Positions 1 to 11,087 of a stretch of 64,000 nucleotides of DNA are shown in pieces (within the stretch, counting starts at the first letter, position 1; each line of letters begins with the position of its first letter). The stretch covers positions 62,001-126,000 of the forward strand of contig VCJN01000421.1 in the NCBI GenBank assembly GCA_006384855.1, written 5' to 3'. A program made the position numbers and the translations under genes. Source of the DNA: Tetraselmis striata. Taxonomy: Eukaryota > Chlorophyta > Chlorodendrophyceae > Chlorodendrales > Chlorodendraceae. A model generated the notes under the pieces. The model saw only the letters and a list, made by a program, of their open reading frames with translations. It made no database searches and was not told the origin of the DNA.

Positions 1-1670
1 ACTGCCCAGAGCCCCAACGCCCATCACCGGGTGGCGGTTCGGGACGGGGTTCATTCGCTTCTCTGCGAGGTGCTGCGATGATCTTGGTGGTGGACCGCCG
101 ATCGGGCCGGGGAATCCGCTGCCTACAGCACCCACCCTGCTCCCTGGACGGAACCCTTGGCATAGCAGACCCTGACGCTGTCAGTTGGTCTGAGGGTTGT
201 ACAGTGCTTGGATTATGGGCGCCTGGATGGGCTGCAGCTCGCTGGGTTGGTGTTGACTACGGGATTACCGTCAGGCAGTGAACCCGCCCGCCCACCCGCC
301 CGCCCTGCCCCACCCCTTTCCCCTCCCCCGTGTTGCCCTTTGGGGCGCATACTTCAACGCCCTGCTACCCCTGCTGCTAATTCACCTGCTTGGGCTCATC
401 TGCTGCCTGAAGGTATATCGCCCCACCCCGCCCCTGCCTCTTCCAGCCGCAGCAGCCACCACCAGCCGGTGACACCCCCCTTTGTGGAATGTACCCCTCG
501 CCTTCATTCTCTCTTCTTCGTATTCAGACTGGCACCTGGCTGCTTGGGCCCTCCTCCAGTACACGCACCACCACTCCACATGCGGGTGAGCCCTCCTCAC
601 TCCTGACCCCCCATCCTCCCTCACCCCTCTCGCCATCCTGGCCCAATGCCGGGGGTACCAGCTCAGCGACCCCCCGTGCCCCTCATCCGACAGGCAGTGT
701 ATGGGCAGCGTCGACGCGATGTCCTACAAGTCCATGTACAGACGCGCTGCTCTTCTCCATCGAGACGCAGCAGCTGATCGGTGCGCGCTGCAGTGTTGAC
801 AGCATGCGTGGACTGCAGCCCTGCTACAGGTGCCGGCGCTACAGAACCCGAAACGCAAGCCCGAAATTGGTGGTACAGGTACATTCGCCATGTGTTCACT
901 TATATTTTACCTCCAGCTGATAGGTCAGGGTCTCATTATTTGCACTGGCGACGAATAGTACAAGTACTCGTGTCGGCCCCCGCAGTATCGGCGGAGGGTT
1001 GGGGGGGGGGGGGGGGGGGGGGGGCGATGGGTGCGTCCACCGCCCGGGTGGATGGCCGAAGCTCAGCGACACCATGTGTCCCCACCCCCGTCGTAGGCGG
1101 TGCCCAGTCCCCGCGCGCGACCCCACCGCCCCGGTTGCAGCAGTCGGTTGTGCAGCCCACCTGCCCGTCTCCACGAGGCTCGCTTGCGCCAGCCGGTCGC
1201 GCTCCGACTTGTACCAGCCGCTGCCGCGGTCCGCGTACTGCGCGAACGCCACATCCCCACTGGCCTCCTCATCCCCGTGCCGACTTCCCTCCTCGCCGTA
1301 GTCGCTGTAGCTACCGTACGCCGCGGTTACCAGGCGGGCGCCCGTGCCGCTGGGGTCGCTGCCGCCGCCGCCAGCGAGGCGACGACACGCGGTCGCCGCG
1401 CGCGCCACCGCCCGCATAGCGAGGCGCGAGGGCCGGCCGCGCGGGGCAGACGCCGCGGAACCAGCGCCAGGTCAGACGTGTTGGGTGTCACGTCGCGGCG
1501 CTGGCCGACTGGCTCGATCACGCTCGCTGTCCTTTGCCGTGGCCGGCTCGCCGCTAGTGGCGCGATGGAAACGAAGAGTCACGGCTCCCACGTCAGCAAG
1601 CAGTGCGGCAAGCCGCCAAGCCACAGGTACCCCTCATCCGTTACCAGGATACTGGCACAAGTAGAGTAAA
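1..1670. other. Unresolved left edge, possible exons
   Basis: No gene can be called with confidence here. Positions 10-69 look like a plus-strand internal exon: an AG acceptor, 20 sense codons (beginning SPNAHHRVAVRDG) and a GT donor at 70. On the minus strand, about 1140-1420, there is a stretch of plausible coding composition containing GDVAFAQYADRGSGWYKSER, but no confirmed splice partners. A run of about 22 G lies at 1000-1023. The region could hold the ends of one or two genes that continue outside the window. Confidence 0.2.
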
Positions 1671-2966
1671 GGTACCGTACCGGGTACCAAGGCACCTGTA
1701 GCTTTTTTGTGTTATGGGGGGGCGTTGGTGGGTGCTCCGGAAACCGTTCGCGACTATGCGGGAAGCGAGACCCCCCACACTCTTGGGCTGCCACAGAGGG
1801 TGTAGCGCTGGCCCACGTGGACGGCCCATCCCACCCCAGCGCACCCGCACGCGCCCCGCCCGGGCCGGTGTCATTAGCGACTAATCCTTACAGTGTACAT
1901 GTACCGCGTCCGCGGATGAACGGCCGCCTCAGAGGCGCGGATGAGGGGGGTTTTTGGACGAGGAATTCTGCGACTGTACGAGTGTACATGTACGCGAGTA
2001 GGCAGCAGAATTCCGCGACGTGACAAATCAGCACCGCGCGCATCACTTTCAATTTTTTATATATTTGCTGGCTATTTATTTCCGGACGATAGATATATAT
2101 CCGCGCCAGCGGGCGGCGCGCCGCTGCGTATCAGTACACTCTCCCACAAAAGTTTAGCCCCACACGAATCTCCGTGTGGGCGCATCGCTGCGCACTAGCA
2201 TATAGTCAATGCGATGTAGCGACTATAGTATCGTATTTTTCTGATAGCGACGAAGCGTATAGATCCCATGACCTACACCCCTCCACATAAGTCCCAGGCC
2301 CCTTTCTCGCCGAATCCGAGCTTACGAATAATAGGGCAGCTGAATATAGGGTTTATGACCTGAAATCCTGGAATATTGCACATTTATGCTTAGCCGTTAC
2401 CACCACAGGGTGTAAGCAACTCCTTTGGCCCGAACAGATGCCCTACACGAGTGGCACTTGCGCCACACTGAGCGTTTCCAGTACCCCCACAACAACGGGG
2501 GTTGGTGTCCCGCACGTCCCGTCGCGCATGCATAGACTACTGCATGGTGGGATGGCCATGGGTGGGCGAGAAAACATGTCAGCCAAGAGGCTAGGATAGT
2601 CTTGCTTGGGGTGGGTCATATATAGTGGCGTGCGTGCGCCCGTGCACGATGTGGCGTGATACCATCGCCTCTGCAGTGCCGCCTTGTGGTGCAGCTCTCA
2701 AGCTCGCGGTATCGCTCAGTGCGTTGCGAGGAAACGTCAGAATTTTTTCATATAAATACCAATAAAAACTACGCAAGCATGGCTACAAATTCTACAGTAG
2801 CAGCACGGTCGTCTGAGGCCATTTGGGCAATATTCGACTTTTTTGAAGTAATATGTCGAAATCTGACGTCTGTGTTAGCGTGTGGTCAACACGTTGGCGT
2901 AAAACTTTACACCAAAGGGATCTCAAAACCTGATACACAGTGGCGGGACAGTGTGTTGTAAGTACT

Positions 2967-3206
2967 TGTGTGTGAGAATTATACTATGAGTTGTTGTACT
3001 ATGAGTTAGTACCCGTGAGTACTTGTACAATGTATACCTGTGACTACGGGTATATTTACTGTATAATGTTGCCGTGTGGTGAGCGTTGTGATAACGAAAT
3101 AATTATTGTATGCTGAAAAACATTGATGTAGCCTCTCGCCTCTGCACCACCACTGCACACCCACCTTTGTTTGTCTTTGAGTCTCGACCGACCGAGACTG
3201 CCGCAT
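2967..3206 (+). repeat. 240-bp dispersed direct repeat, copy 1
   Basis: This is near-identical in order and orientation to 3794-4037. Shared landmarks are GTGACTACGGGTATAT, TTATTGTATGCTGAAAAACA, GTAGCCTCTCGCCTCTGCAC and the end GACCGAGACTGCCGCAT. The copies are 588 bp apart. They could be long terminal repeats of a small element or a tandem duplication. No ORF lies between them. Confidence 0.75.
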
Positions 3207-3224
3207 TGGCTTCGGAGCCGGATT

Positions 3225-3312
3225 GATACCGCCTCAATTCTTACAAGGCGCCAGCATCCTAATGTAAGGGTCACCGGTTCGAACCCCGTGCTGATGTCAA
3301 GAATTGAATTCT
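3225..3312 (+). other. Degenerate tRNA-like segment
   Basis: The segment contains a perfect B-box-like core GGTTCGAACCC, preceded by CAAGGCGCCAGCATCC, which resembles the D/anticodon part of a tRNA. I could not pair the acceptor or anticodon stems, so it is not a functional tRNA. It may be a tRNA-derived SINE head or a decayed tRNA. It lies between the two copies of the 240-bp repeat. Confidence 0.25.
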
Positions 3313-3793
3313 CGCACGGGGGGGCGGCAAGGAAGGAAGGAAGGGGCTGGCGGGCAGGCTGACTTTCAAGCGCGACGCCGTCCCTTTCTTGCACATCTCC
3401 CACAGCGTTCGTTTGCAGTACTCGTACTTTTAGCAAGGCTATGATGCGGAGGTTGTGCACTGCCCGCGCTGTGCAGAGGCGAGGCGAGGAGATGTGTGAG
3501 CTGCTTCGGAACGAGGTGGCGACAAAACTATCGGAGCAGCCCTCCTTGCTGAAGTCAAGAATTGAATTCTATTCGGCGTGTATATTTGTTTAATTGGGGG
3601 TAGTCAATGCACATGCGCGTAGGCCACCATTGCCTTTTGGGGCAAACAAGACAGGGGCGGCATAGGGCGAGAACGATTCTCTAATGAACCCTTCGTCTAA
3701 AACATCAGTAAGTTGCTTCTTTAATTCATCTAACTAATTAAGTTCGTCTTTAATTAAGTTGATTTCTGGCGGGGGGGGGGGGGGGGGGGAGGA

Positions 3794-4037
3794 TGTACTG
3801 TGACAATTATACGAGTACGATATACTACGAGTTAGTACGTGTGAGCACTATTATTAATACTGTCAGTGTACCTGTGACTACGGGTATATGTACTGTGTAA
3901 TGCTGCCATGTGGTAAGCGTTGTGTTAACGAAACAATTATTGTATGCTGAAAAACACTGTAGCCTCTCGCCTCTGCACCACCGCCGCACACCCACCTTGG
4001 TTTGTCTGTGAGTCTCGAGCGACCGAGACTGCCGCAT
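3794..4037 (+). repeat. 240-bp dispersed direct repeat, copy 2
   Basis: This is the second copy of the 2967-3206 repeat, with scattered substitutions and small indels. It begins just after a poly-G run at 3771-3789. The shared right boundary at GCCGCAT is sharp in both copies, and the flanks beyond it are unrelated. Confidence 0.75.
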
Positions 4038-6134
4038 GTGCACGGTGTACTCATACTTGGCACATACCCCCTTGAGCAGCGATGCCCACGGCCGCCATGC
4101 CCGGATCCCCCCTCTCACAACATTATATTTCCACCAGCATCGACGCATTAAGGTGCACGCCATTGCCGCTCCACTGGGCTCACCATGGCGCGCTATGAGC
4201 ATGCGGCCATGTACTGCTGTAGAAAAGCGTTGGCCGACGGCAAGTAAGGAGGCCGCGAGAACCCTCTCCCACCTGCGCGTGCAACAATCACAGCCGCATA
4301 TTGTCCATGATTTTGGCCATAAACCATCGTCATCGACACGTAGGGCTTGGTCCAGGTCGTGAATGACTAAATTTCAATGCCCTACGTGTATGGTGGATAG
4401 TGATCATACTAAGGGTGGTGTGGTATGAGTACGGGGGCTGTGGTGTCTTATGCCTATTTGTGCACACGAGTGACGCAGTTATGGTTTTGAAGCGCTAACG
4501 CCGGAAGCCCTGCTTTTGCCTGAATGAAAGCGTTGACGGCAATAACGGCCACCGCGTGGCAATATGGGGCGTGTCGCGCTATCGCGCCATCCCCTCCCAG
4601 CCGTACGACCCGGAGTAGCACGCATGCACGCGCGCACGGTCTCAGTGCAGCCGCGCATGGGCATGTGGATAAAATTCGCAAACCCCACACTTTATGTGGA
4701 GGGGTGCAGGTTGCAGCGCACCCTCCGAAACGTCGCGCCGATGCATCGTTTTCGTCTGTAGTGCTCTTCTTCCGCTCACAGTAAAAAATGTCGCTTTTCA
4801 ACATAACACCGCATAATGCGATTCCATGCGTTTCAGCTTCATGGGGTTGCGCATGCCCCCAGCAAGCTTTGACGCGCGGATGATATGATAGTACATGAAT
4901 AAATTGCGGAAGTTTAGTGCCATTTGAGTAATGACGTGGCATCTCAGCCGTGCACGCGCTTCTACCCCAACAGTTTTGTCAGTGCTCAGAAGGGCTTAAA
5001 ATTGTAGCCCGTTGGTAGCATAACACGCGAGGCGCTATCTGATCCATGCTTCACCATGTATATAGCCCATATTAAAGTTCTTCCGATGCGCTACTGCCAC
5101 GACGTAGCGCGGGAGGTGTGGGAGGAAAGATAGCCATTGTGCCAGAGCACCGATTACTTCGAAATCGCAGAAATTTCCACGCATTGCGAGCAAAAAAATG
5201 TCTCCTGATTCGGGGAAACGCTACAATGGAGAGTTGTTTGTATCCTTGAGACCTATAGTGGGCTCGAGTCTGAGGCACTATGGGTTGCACCTAGGTGGCT
5301 GCCCGTTACGGCGCCTAACATTGGGCTCCACAGTTTGAAAACATTTTTTGGGGCTCGCAGACCCCTTGAACGTCACCAAATAGCAATTCTGAGCGTGAAA
5401 ATCCGGGCAAAATAATTCCCTTGTCTTACGTTATTGCGCTTTTGCCATGCGCTTTCCAATGCGACCTCGTACGCCTCAATCCGACACCATTTCACAAAGA
5501 TATGCCTCTAGACACACCTCTCAAAACTGCAATTGCAACAGTTCTTCCCCAGCATCGACGGCGCTCATAATCATGTACCCTCTCGAGTGGAGACGCGTTT
5601 TTACTCAATAAACTCACGGAGTGGTTGCATGACACCACTATGTCGGCGAATTCGGAACAAAAATCACCTATACATGCCAAAACCGTTACTTATATATATG
5701 ATGCTCCAAACTCGCTTACAATGCTAAAATGGGGCACTGTTGCGGTTGTCCTACCACTTAATCACGCACTACTCCGCACCAAAATAACAGGCATCCATCA
5801 ATTTAAGACGATGCACTCCGTGGCTGTTGAGTGCACCTGCGGTCGGTTGAATGGCACCCAATAATATTGCCGTATACCCGCGCAAAAGTGAATCCCCCTG
5901 TGTTGTGTGAATTGGGGGCAAGAATTTTGTAGGGAAGTGTATATACGGTACTGCTACCGCCTGCCGCGCGCTGCTATACTGGTTCGCAATAGACACGTAT
6001 TATATAGCGACTACGTACGTGCCCCCTTTTATTTAAGGATGAACACCTTTCCACAGAACGAAGTCCGCGGATTTCGATGATTCAATCGACAATTCGAGAT
6101 GCCGATGCGTGCGTGGAGGCCGTGCAACACGCCT

Positions 6135-6196
6135 GCTATAAGCAGGGGTTACCCCTACCGGTATAAGCAGGGGTTCCTCCTATATAAGCAGGGGCG
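6135..6196 (+). repeat. Short spaced repeat TATAAGCAGGGG
   Basis: Three copies of TATAAGCAGGGG lie within about 60 bp, separated by short CCCCTACC- or TCC-type spacers. No coding sense is visible. Confidence 0.6.
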
Positions 6197-6418
6197 GCCC
6201 GGGAGAAATGCGCTGTGATGGCGCGCTACACCCGATATTAGTAATTGTATGAAAGTAATACTGCAATAAAAACGCATGGCCTCATCCTCGCGTGGACAGT
6301 CCGGCGTAGGTACGGGTGGCAGTGGACGAACGGCACGCAGGGACGGCCGCCGGCGCGCAGGGCCTTCAGCAAACGACTCATCACTGCTGATCTTATTACA
6401 TCATAAGCCACAGGTAGT

Positions 6419-7981
6419 ATCATAGCCTCTACCTTGTTGGGGCGTCCTCGATCCACCAGGCTATGGCCACCCCAACGTTGGAGCTCGATGCCGGCGCCAA
6501 CGCGTCGGCGCCGATGTGGGCTGTCGAGCTTCGCGCCGCTCATACCCGTGTCGTTGAGGAGTGTGGAGACGCGGTACTCGAAGATCTAGCGGGGCCGTTG
6601 GCCTCTGCCCTAAAGCTGCTCCCCTCCAAGCGCTCCCACGTTGCCCGTGCCGGCTGCTCGGCCGCCGGGGCTGAGCCGGCGTCTGCAATGCGCTCGGCGG
6701 CCGACCTCCGAGCTATCCCGCATTACTCGGACTTCCCCTTGCACTCCATGCGGAAAGTACAGGAAACCCTGAGCCACCGCATTCACACGGTCCGTTTCGC
6801 AAAGCTCGTTGCGCGTATGCCTACAAGTGGCCCTGACAGCAACCGCTTCCGAGGCCGCCTCTTACGCGCTGCGACAGCGTTCCTGGTGACTGATCCTCCA
6901 AGCGAGGGTCGCCTTGGTGAAGTCCGTGAGCGTTCCCCTGAGTACTACAATTCCATGTTCCGTGTTGCCGCTTGCCGCCCATTTGGCCTTCCGGCGGCTC
7001 CTGTCCTCTCCCTTGGCGAGCCATGCCCTTGTGCTTCTTGCTCCTTCTCGGTACAAGGTATGCTGGCCCGTTTTGAGGATGCTGGCGTGGAGTTCACTCC
7101 TTCAACTTGGGCGGTCGCATACGCTGATCACGTGGCACGTTGCTCTGGGGGCGTCTCCAATCACGCCGCACACGAGTGGGCCGCACATGGCCTTTCCGAC
7201 ATTTGCCACGACGTGAAGTCCGCGCTGGGCGTGGGTGTCCAGATCCTCACGGACCCGTCGGTGCTTGTTTCTCTCCCGAAGGGCAGCGACGGCCGGCCGG
7301 CCGATGTTGGGCTTTTCGGGTATGGCGGTATCCGCGGAAACACGGTTGCTATCGATACCACCATTGCCCCCATCCTCGGCGTGTCAAGCTCGGATCCAAC
7401 GACTGCTTTGAGGGCTGCAGAGCGCCACAAAATCCAGAAGTATGACGAGGGTGTCCGAAACGCCGCCGGCATGCTTCGCTTTGTTCCATTCGCCGTTTCC
7501 GAGTTCGGCTCGCTGGCCCCGCATGCCGAGGCCTTCTTGGTGGAGCTCGCGAAAGCTAGCCACACACACACTGGCCAAAAAATCGGCCAGCTCTTGTCTG
7601 CGTGGCGCCGCCGTTTCTCCTTGCTCATCAACATGGCACATGCAGACAACGTTCTTGGCGGGGTCGCGTCCGCGCGTGCGGCACGTGATGGTACTCCTGC
7701 GCCTGCGTCGCGTCGCTCGTCGGCATGTGTTGCTATGACCCGGGTCATTGGCTGCAAGCGTCCTCGCCGCGGCTGATAGCTTACCCCGGGGCGGGGGTCC
7801 CTTTGGTCCCTGGCAGCTAAGTGATTTCGTGGTTCCCTTGGCTCCTTCTTGGTTCTTGGCTCCATGTCCTCCTGCTCGACCTTGGTTTCATGCTCATGTC
7901 TCTCTTTTGCTGGCAACCTTTCACAGTTGACGTTAGTTCTGTTTGTAGTGCGCTTTTGTGAAAGCCCTTATGTAATTAAAA
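6419..7981 (+). mobile_element. 5'-truncated LINE with endonuclease ORF
   Basis: This is a non-LTR retrotransposon fragment. It carries the C-terminal endonuclease ORF (6463-7776) and a 3' UTR with CCCCGGGGCGG and GGTTCCCTTGGCTC-type repeats. The same 3' UTR recurs at about 32.5-32.9 and 62.7-63.0 kb. A 14-bp motif, AAGCCACAGGTAGT, is present at both edges (6405-6418 and 7982-7995) and looks like a target-site duplication. No reverse transcriptase part is present, as expected for a 5'-truncated insertion. Confidence 0.65.
6463..7776 (+). CDS. LINE C-terminal zinc-knuckle/endonuclease ORF
   Basis: This is an open 437-codon frame. About residues 185-240 hold a CPCASC...DHVARC arrangement (CCHC-like), followed by NHAAHEWAAHGL. 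That matches the pattern placed before the nuclease in R2-type and related algal retroelements. The next part reads RPADVGLFGYGG, then AIDTTI, then ERHKIQKYDEGVRNA and LRFVPFAVSEFG. This is the layout of a restriction-like endonuclease (Asp, D-x-T and Lys..Tyr motifs) that nicks target DNA for target-primed reverse transcription. The assignment is by pattern memory, not a search. The intact frame suggests a young insertion. The start ATG may not be the native one, because the upstream RT portion is missing. Confidence 0.6.
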   Translation: MATPTLELDAGANASAPMWAVELRAAHTRVVEECGDAVLEDLAGPLASALKLLPSKRSHVARAGCSAAGAEPASAMRSAADLRAIPHYSDFPLHSMRKVQETLSHRIHTVRFAKLVARMPTSGPDSNRFRGRLLRAATAFLVTDPPSEGRLGEVRERSPEYYNSMFRVAACRPFGLPAAPVLSLGEPCPCASCSFSVQGMLARFEDAGVEFTPSTWAVAYADHVARCSGGVSNHAAHEWAAHGLSDICHDVKSALGVGVQILTDPSVLVSLPKGSDGRPADVGLFGYGGIRGNTVAIDTTIAPILGVSSSDPTTALRAAERHKIQKYDEGVRNAAGMLRFVPFAVSEFGSLAPHAEAFLVELAKASHTHTGQKIGQLLSAWRRRFSLLINMAHADNVLGGVASARAARDGTPAPASRRSSACVAMTRVIGCKRPRRG

Positions 7982-8421
7982 AAGCCACAGGTAGTCACTA
8001 CATTAGCGACTACAATGTGACGGAGTTTATTTACGTACCTCCACTCCATGGCGAGCTACGCGCCGATTCGAGGAACGATTTGAACCGCGCGGCCGTCGTC
8101 TGTCGTTCACTCGCGCCCGAGCCGATTATCTGCCGCCTTGGCACTTCCGTCCCCACACTCAGGCTGGAAGGGCAATCGGCGGGTACTGCGCTTGAGCACT
8201 GAGCATTGAGCAAGCCTGCACGGACAGTCTAACCCGCTGCGTACGGCATCAAAGCAGCCGCGAGCTTGGCGTGCCACGTCTGCGGCGCTGCGCACCTAGG
8301 CCCACACTGCGTAGGGGAAGCATTGGGGTGGGCGGCCGTCGGCGTGCACAGCGATCTGCCCTCTTCCTCCCCCGCCTTTACTCCGCAACAGTAGACGGGC
8401 GGCTGCGCCAGCTTGGCGGCC

Positions 8422-9844
8422 ATGGACGGGTGGCTGGAGGAGCGCGTCAACAGCGAGCTGCAGAAGCCGCATCCGACGGGCCCGCAGCTGAAGGAGCTGC
8501 GCACCAAGCAGCAGACCAGGTGAGAGTCCGGGGCGGCCACCAACACGTGTCGCCGCCGAGGTGTGCTGAGTGATTTTAGTCAATCGGCGGCCTGCTCGGG
8601 CGGCGCGGCAGCACAGGCACCATAACAGGGCGCGGTGGGCGGGCAGGCAGGTACGAAGCAGCCTCAAGCGGGGCCAGGTCGTGGCTAGGTGCCTTGGGCT
8701 CGGGGGCCCCGGGGGGGGGGGGGGGGAGGATCGCAGCGAGGCTGACGGACCGGTACGCTGCGGCGCGGGGCGCAGCGAGTTCTACACACGCGAGCACGTG
8801 GCGCGCCTCATCCGCCACCAGGCGCGCACGCCATGGGGGCGCGAGCGGCACGCAAAGAAGGTGTTGTGCTCGGCTGTGCACCCGCCGGGCTGCAAGCTGT
8901 GCAAGACCTGCCACTTCTGCCGGTGAGGAGCCTCCCCACAGAACCACCAGATGCATAACTGCATCGCCTGCAGGCTAGATGCTGGCGCCTGCTGGGGCCC
9001 CTGAGACTGCCCCGCACGGCCCCTGGGTCGCCCCCAGGCAGAAGACTGTAGAGCCAAAGACGTACTGCAAGTGCGCCGAGCTGCGCGGGCGCATGGTGGG
9101 TGGCCGCAGCCGCGGGTACTGGTGCGGCCCGTGCCTGGAGATGCGGGTGGGCGAGAACATCGATGAGGTGGGGGCGCCGCGGCCCCGCCCATGCTGCCAC
9201 TGCCTGCGTTTAGGGCGCAGGCTGTGTTACGAGGGCGGGAGGCAGGCGGCTGAGGCGCGGCCCGCTGCGGGAAACAGGTCATCCACGACGAGGACTGGAA
9301 GTGCCCCGTCTGCCGCGACCTCTGCAACTGCTCCTCCGTCAATTGCATCCGCGCCAAGTCGGGGCTGGAGGTGACGAACCAGCTGTGGCACGAGGCCGAC
9401 AGCTACGGCTACAAATCGGTGAGCGCGGCTAAGGCTCACGCCCGCGACTTTCACCCCTCACTGAGGATGAGGGGCAGGAGCGGAGGCAAGCCGGCTCTCC
9501 ACCCAATTCCCCCACACATGGCTGATGAGTATCCGGCTCACTCCCCTTCCTTTCCCTCCACACACCTCCGGCAGGTGGCGCACTATTTGGTGCTGACGCA
9601 CGTGAAGGAGAACGCCCAGGCGATGCCGATGCTGGACCTCACTGGCGTGCGCGGCCGGCGGCCCACCGAGTGGGGCGCAGCACCGGAGGTGGCGCAGGGC
9701 GCCGCGCGCGGGCGGCCCCAGCGGCGCCGAGGGTGCGTGTGCGCGAACTGCTGGAGACCTGTGCTGCGGGGCGGACTCCCTTCCCCCCCACTGTGCCAGA
9801 GTACCCAGCTGGGATCTGTGGGCGCACGGGATATAGGGGAGTGA
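8422..9844 (+). CDS. CDCA7: CDCA7-type 4CXXC zinc-finger protein
   Basis: Five exons join in phase: 8422-8519, 8776-8922, 9038-9167, 9278-9418 and 9575-9844 (stop), giving 261 residues if the last frame runs to the stop. Residues 78-172 carry the family zinc domain: CKTCHFCRQKT, then CKC, then YWCGPCLEMRVGE, then DWKCPVCRDLCNCS, then SYGYKSVAHYLVLTH. In animals and plants, CDCA7 proteins bind DNA and recruit the HELLS/DDM1 remodeller to support DNA methylation. From memory, the three residues mutated in human ICF syndrome (Arg after CHxC, Gly before CGPC, Arg before GE) are all present, suggesting a class-I-like, functional protein. Start: the ATG at 8422 follows GCGGC and opens the only frame that joins exon 2. 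The last exon's tail is Arg/Gly-rich and its end is less certain. Intron 1 holds a G-run (8711-8726). Confidence 0.85.
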
Positions 9845-10507
9845 GATGCCAGGGCGAGAGGGGGCAGAAAAGATAATGCATGAGGGCATAGTGGAGGGGC
9901 TGCGCTTTAGGGGGGGGGGGCGGAGACGTGGCTGACGCGGCAGAGGGTTAGGGTGGTGGAGGAGGTGGTGGTGGTGGTGGGGGGGGGGGGGGGGGGGCAG
10001 TGATGCAGGGTCGAGGAGGTAAAGGCACGGCAGGCTGCATGCGGTCCAGGTGCAACCGGAGAGAACGGTCATCCTCGGCGGCAGGTTGCCAGGGAGATTC
10101 ACAGGGGCCGCGAGCTCCACAGATGCGTATCCTTGGGCGCTGGGGCCTCGTCGTGGAACTGACGCGAGCACCTCCGCGGGGTTGCGTGCACCCCAGGGAC
10201 CGCAGGCTCCGGCTGGATGCGGTTGCGCGCAAGGCGGGCGAGCAGGTGCGACCGACCTACCGACCGATGTCTTCGGCCTGCGGTGCTTGTTGATGTCGCT
10301 GCCGCCTAGCGGAATGGCGGGAGCGCCGGTAGGGATCCTCTGGGGCAGAATCATCAGACGGCTAGCTGGCTGTGCATTGGCTATGCGCTGTAAGCCGTCA
10401 CACGAAACATCACGACCGCCGGGATGGCACAATGTAACGGTGCGGGGCGCAAGGCTCGCTCGCGTGGGCGTGCTGGCCCGTGACCTGCGCGGCTGCCGTG
10501 CCTGCAG

Positions 10508-11047
10508 ATCAGCATGGAGTTTCAGCCGCCTGAAAGCCTCCACTTCCAGGTGCCCCCCCCCCCCCCCTCCCCCCCCCCGCTCTTGGATCCTTTCCCCTCT
10601 CTGCCCACCACTGGACCTATTCTGCCGGACCAGATGCATGTTGGCCGGGAGACACAGCATCGGAGACATGCCCCGTACCCTACCATTGCTCACTGGCCCC
10701 AGCGTTGCGCCTGTGGTTGGCAGGCGGCGGGGTGCAAGGGCGCAATTGCGGCAATGGACCGCCTGCGCGCGACGTTCCAGGCAGCGGACGACCTGGAGGA
10801 GGAGGACGACAGCGGCGACCGCATTAAAGAGCTCTGCCGGTGAGCCCCACGTCGGGGCTGCTTGGCCGCTCCTCCCGGGCTGTGGCTGAAAAAAAAGCCG
10901 CAAGAGACCGCGCGCTTGGGCGGCACTGCTCGTTAGGTTTCGCCCGGAAGTGCACTTTTAACGCAGCTCGTTGCACTGGGCTTTGCTGTCTACCCCGTTG
11001 GGATGCAGTGATGCCCTGGAACCATCTCCAGCTCTATGTAAGGTCTA

Positions 11048-11087
<40 letters not shown>

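Larger units (their letters stand above)
1671..6418. other. Gene-poor AT-richer region
   Basis: I see no convincing coding sequence here. All ORFs are short, lack splice-consistent partners and have no recognisable domains. The stretch holds a pair of about 240-bp direct repeats, a poly-G run (3771-3789), a duplicated 16-bp motif containing GAATTGAATTC (about 3297 and 3553), and three spaced copies of TATAAGCAGGGG (6135-6196). Confidence 0.5.

Noticed and set aside
3825..4202. 125-codon minus-strand ORF
   Set aside because: It spans the 240-bp repeat and has a broken counterpart in the other copy, with no coding conservation between copies.
9458..10903. 481-codon minus-strand ORF
   Set aside because: It runs antisense through the CDCA7 last exon and across poly-G/C tracts. 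The predicted protein is Pro/His/Arg-rich with no domain, and the plus strand has phase-consistent exons.
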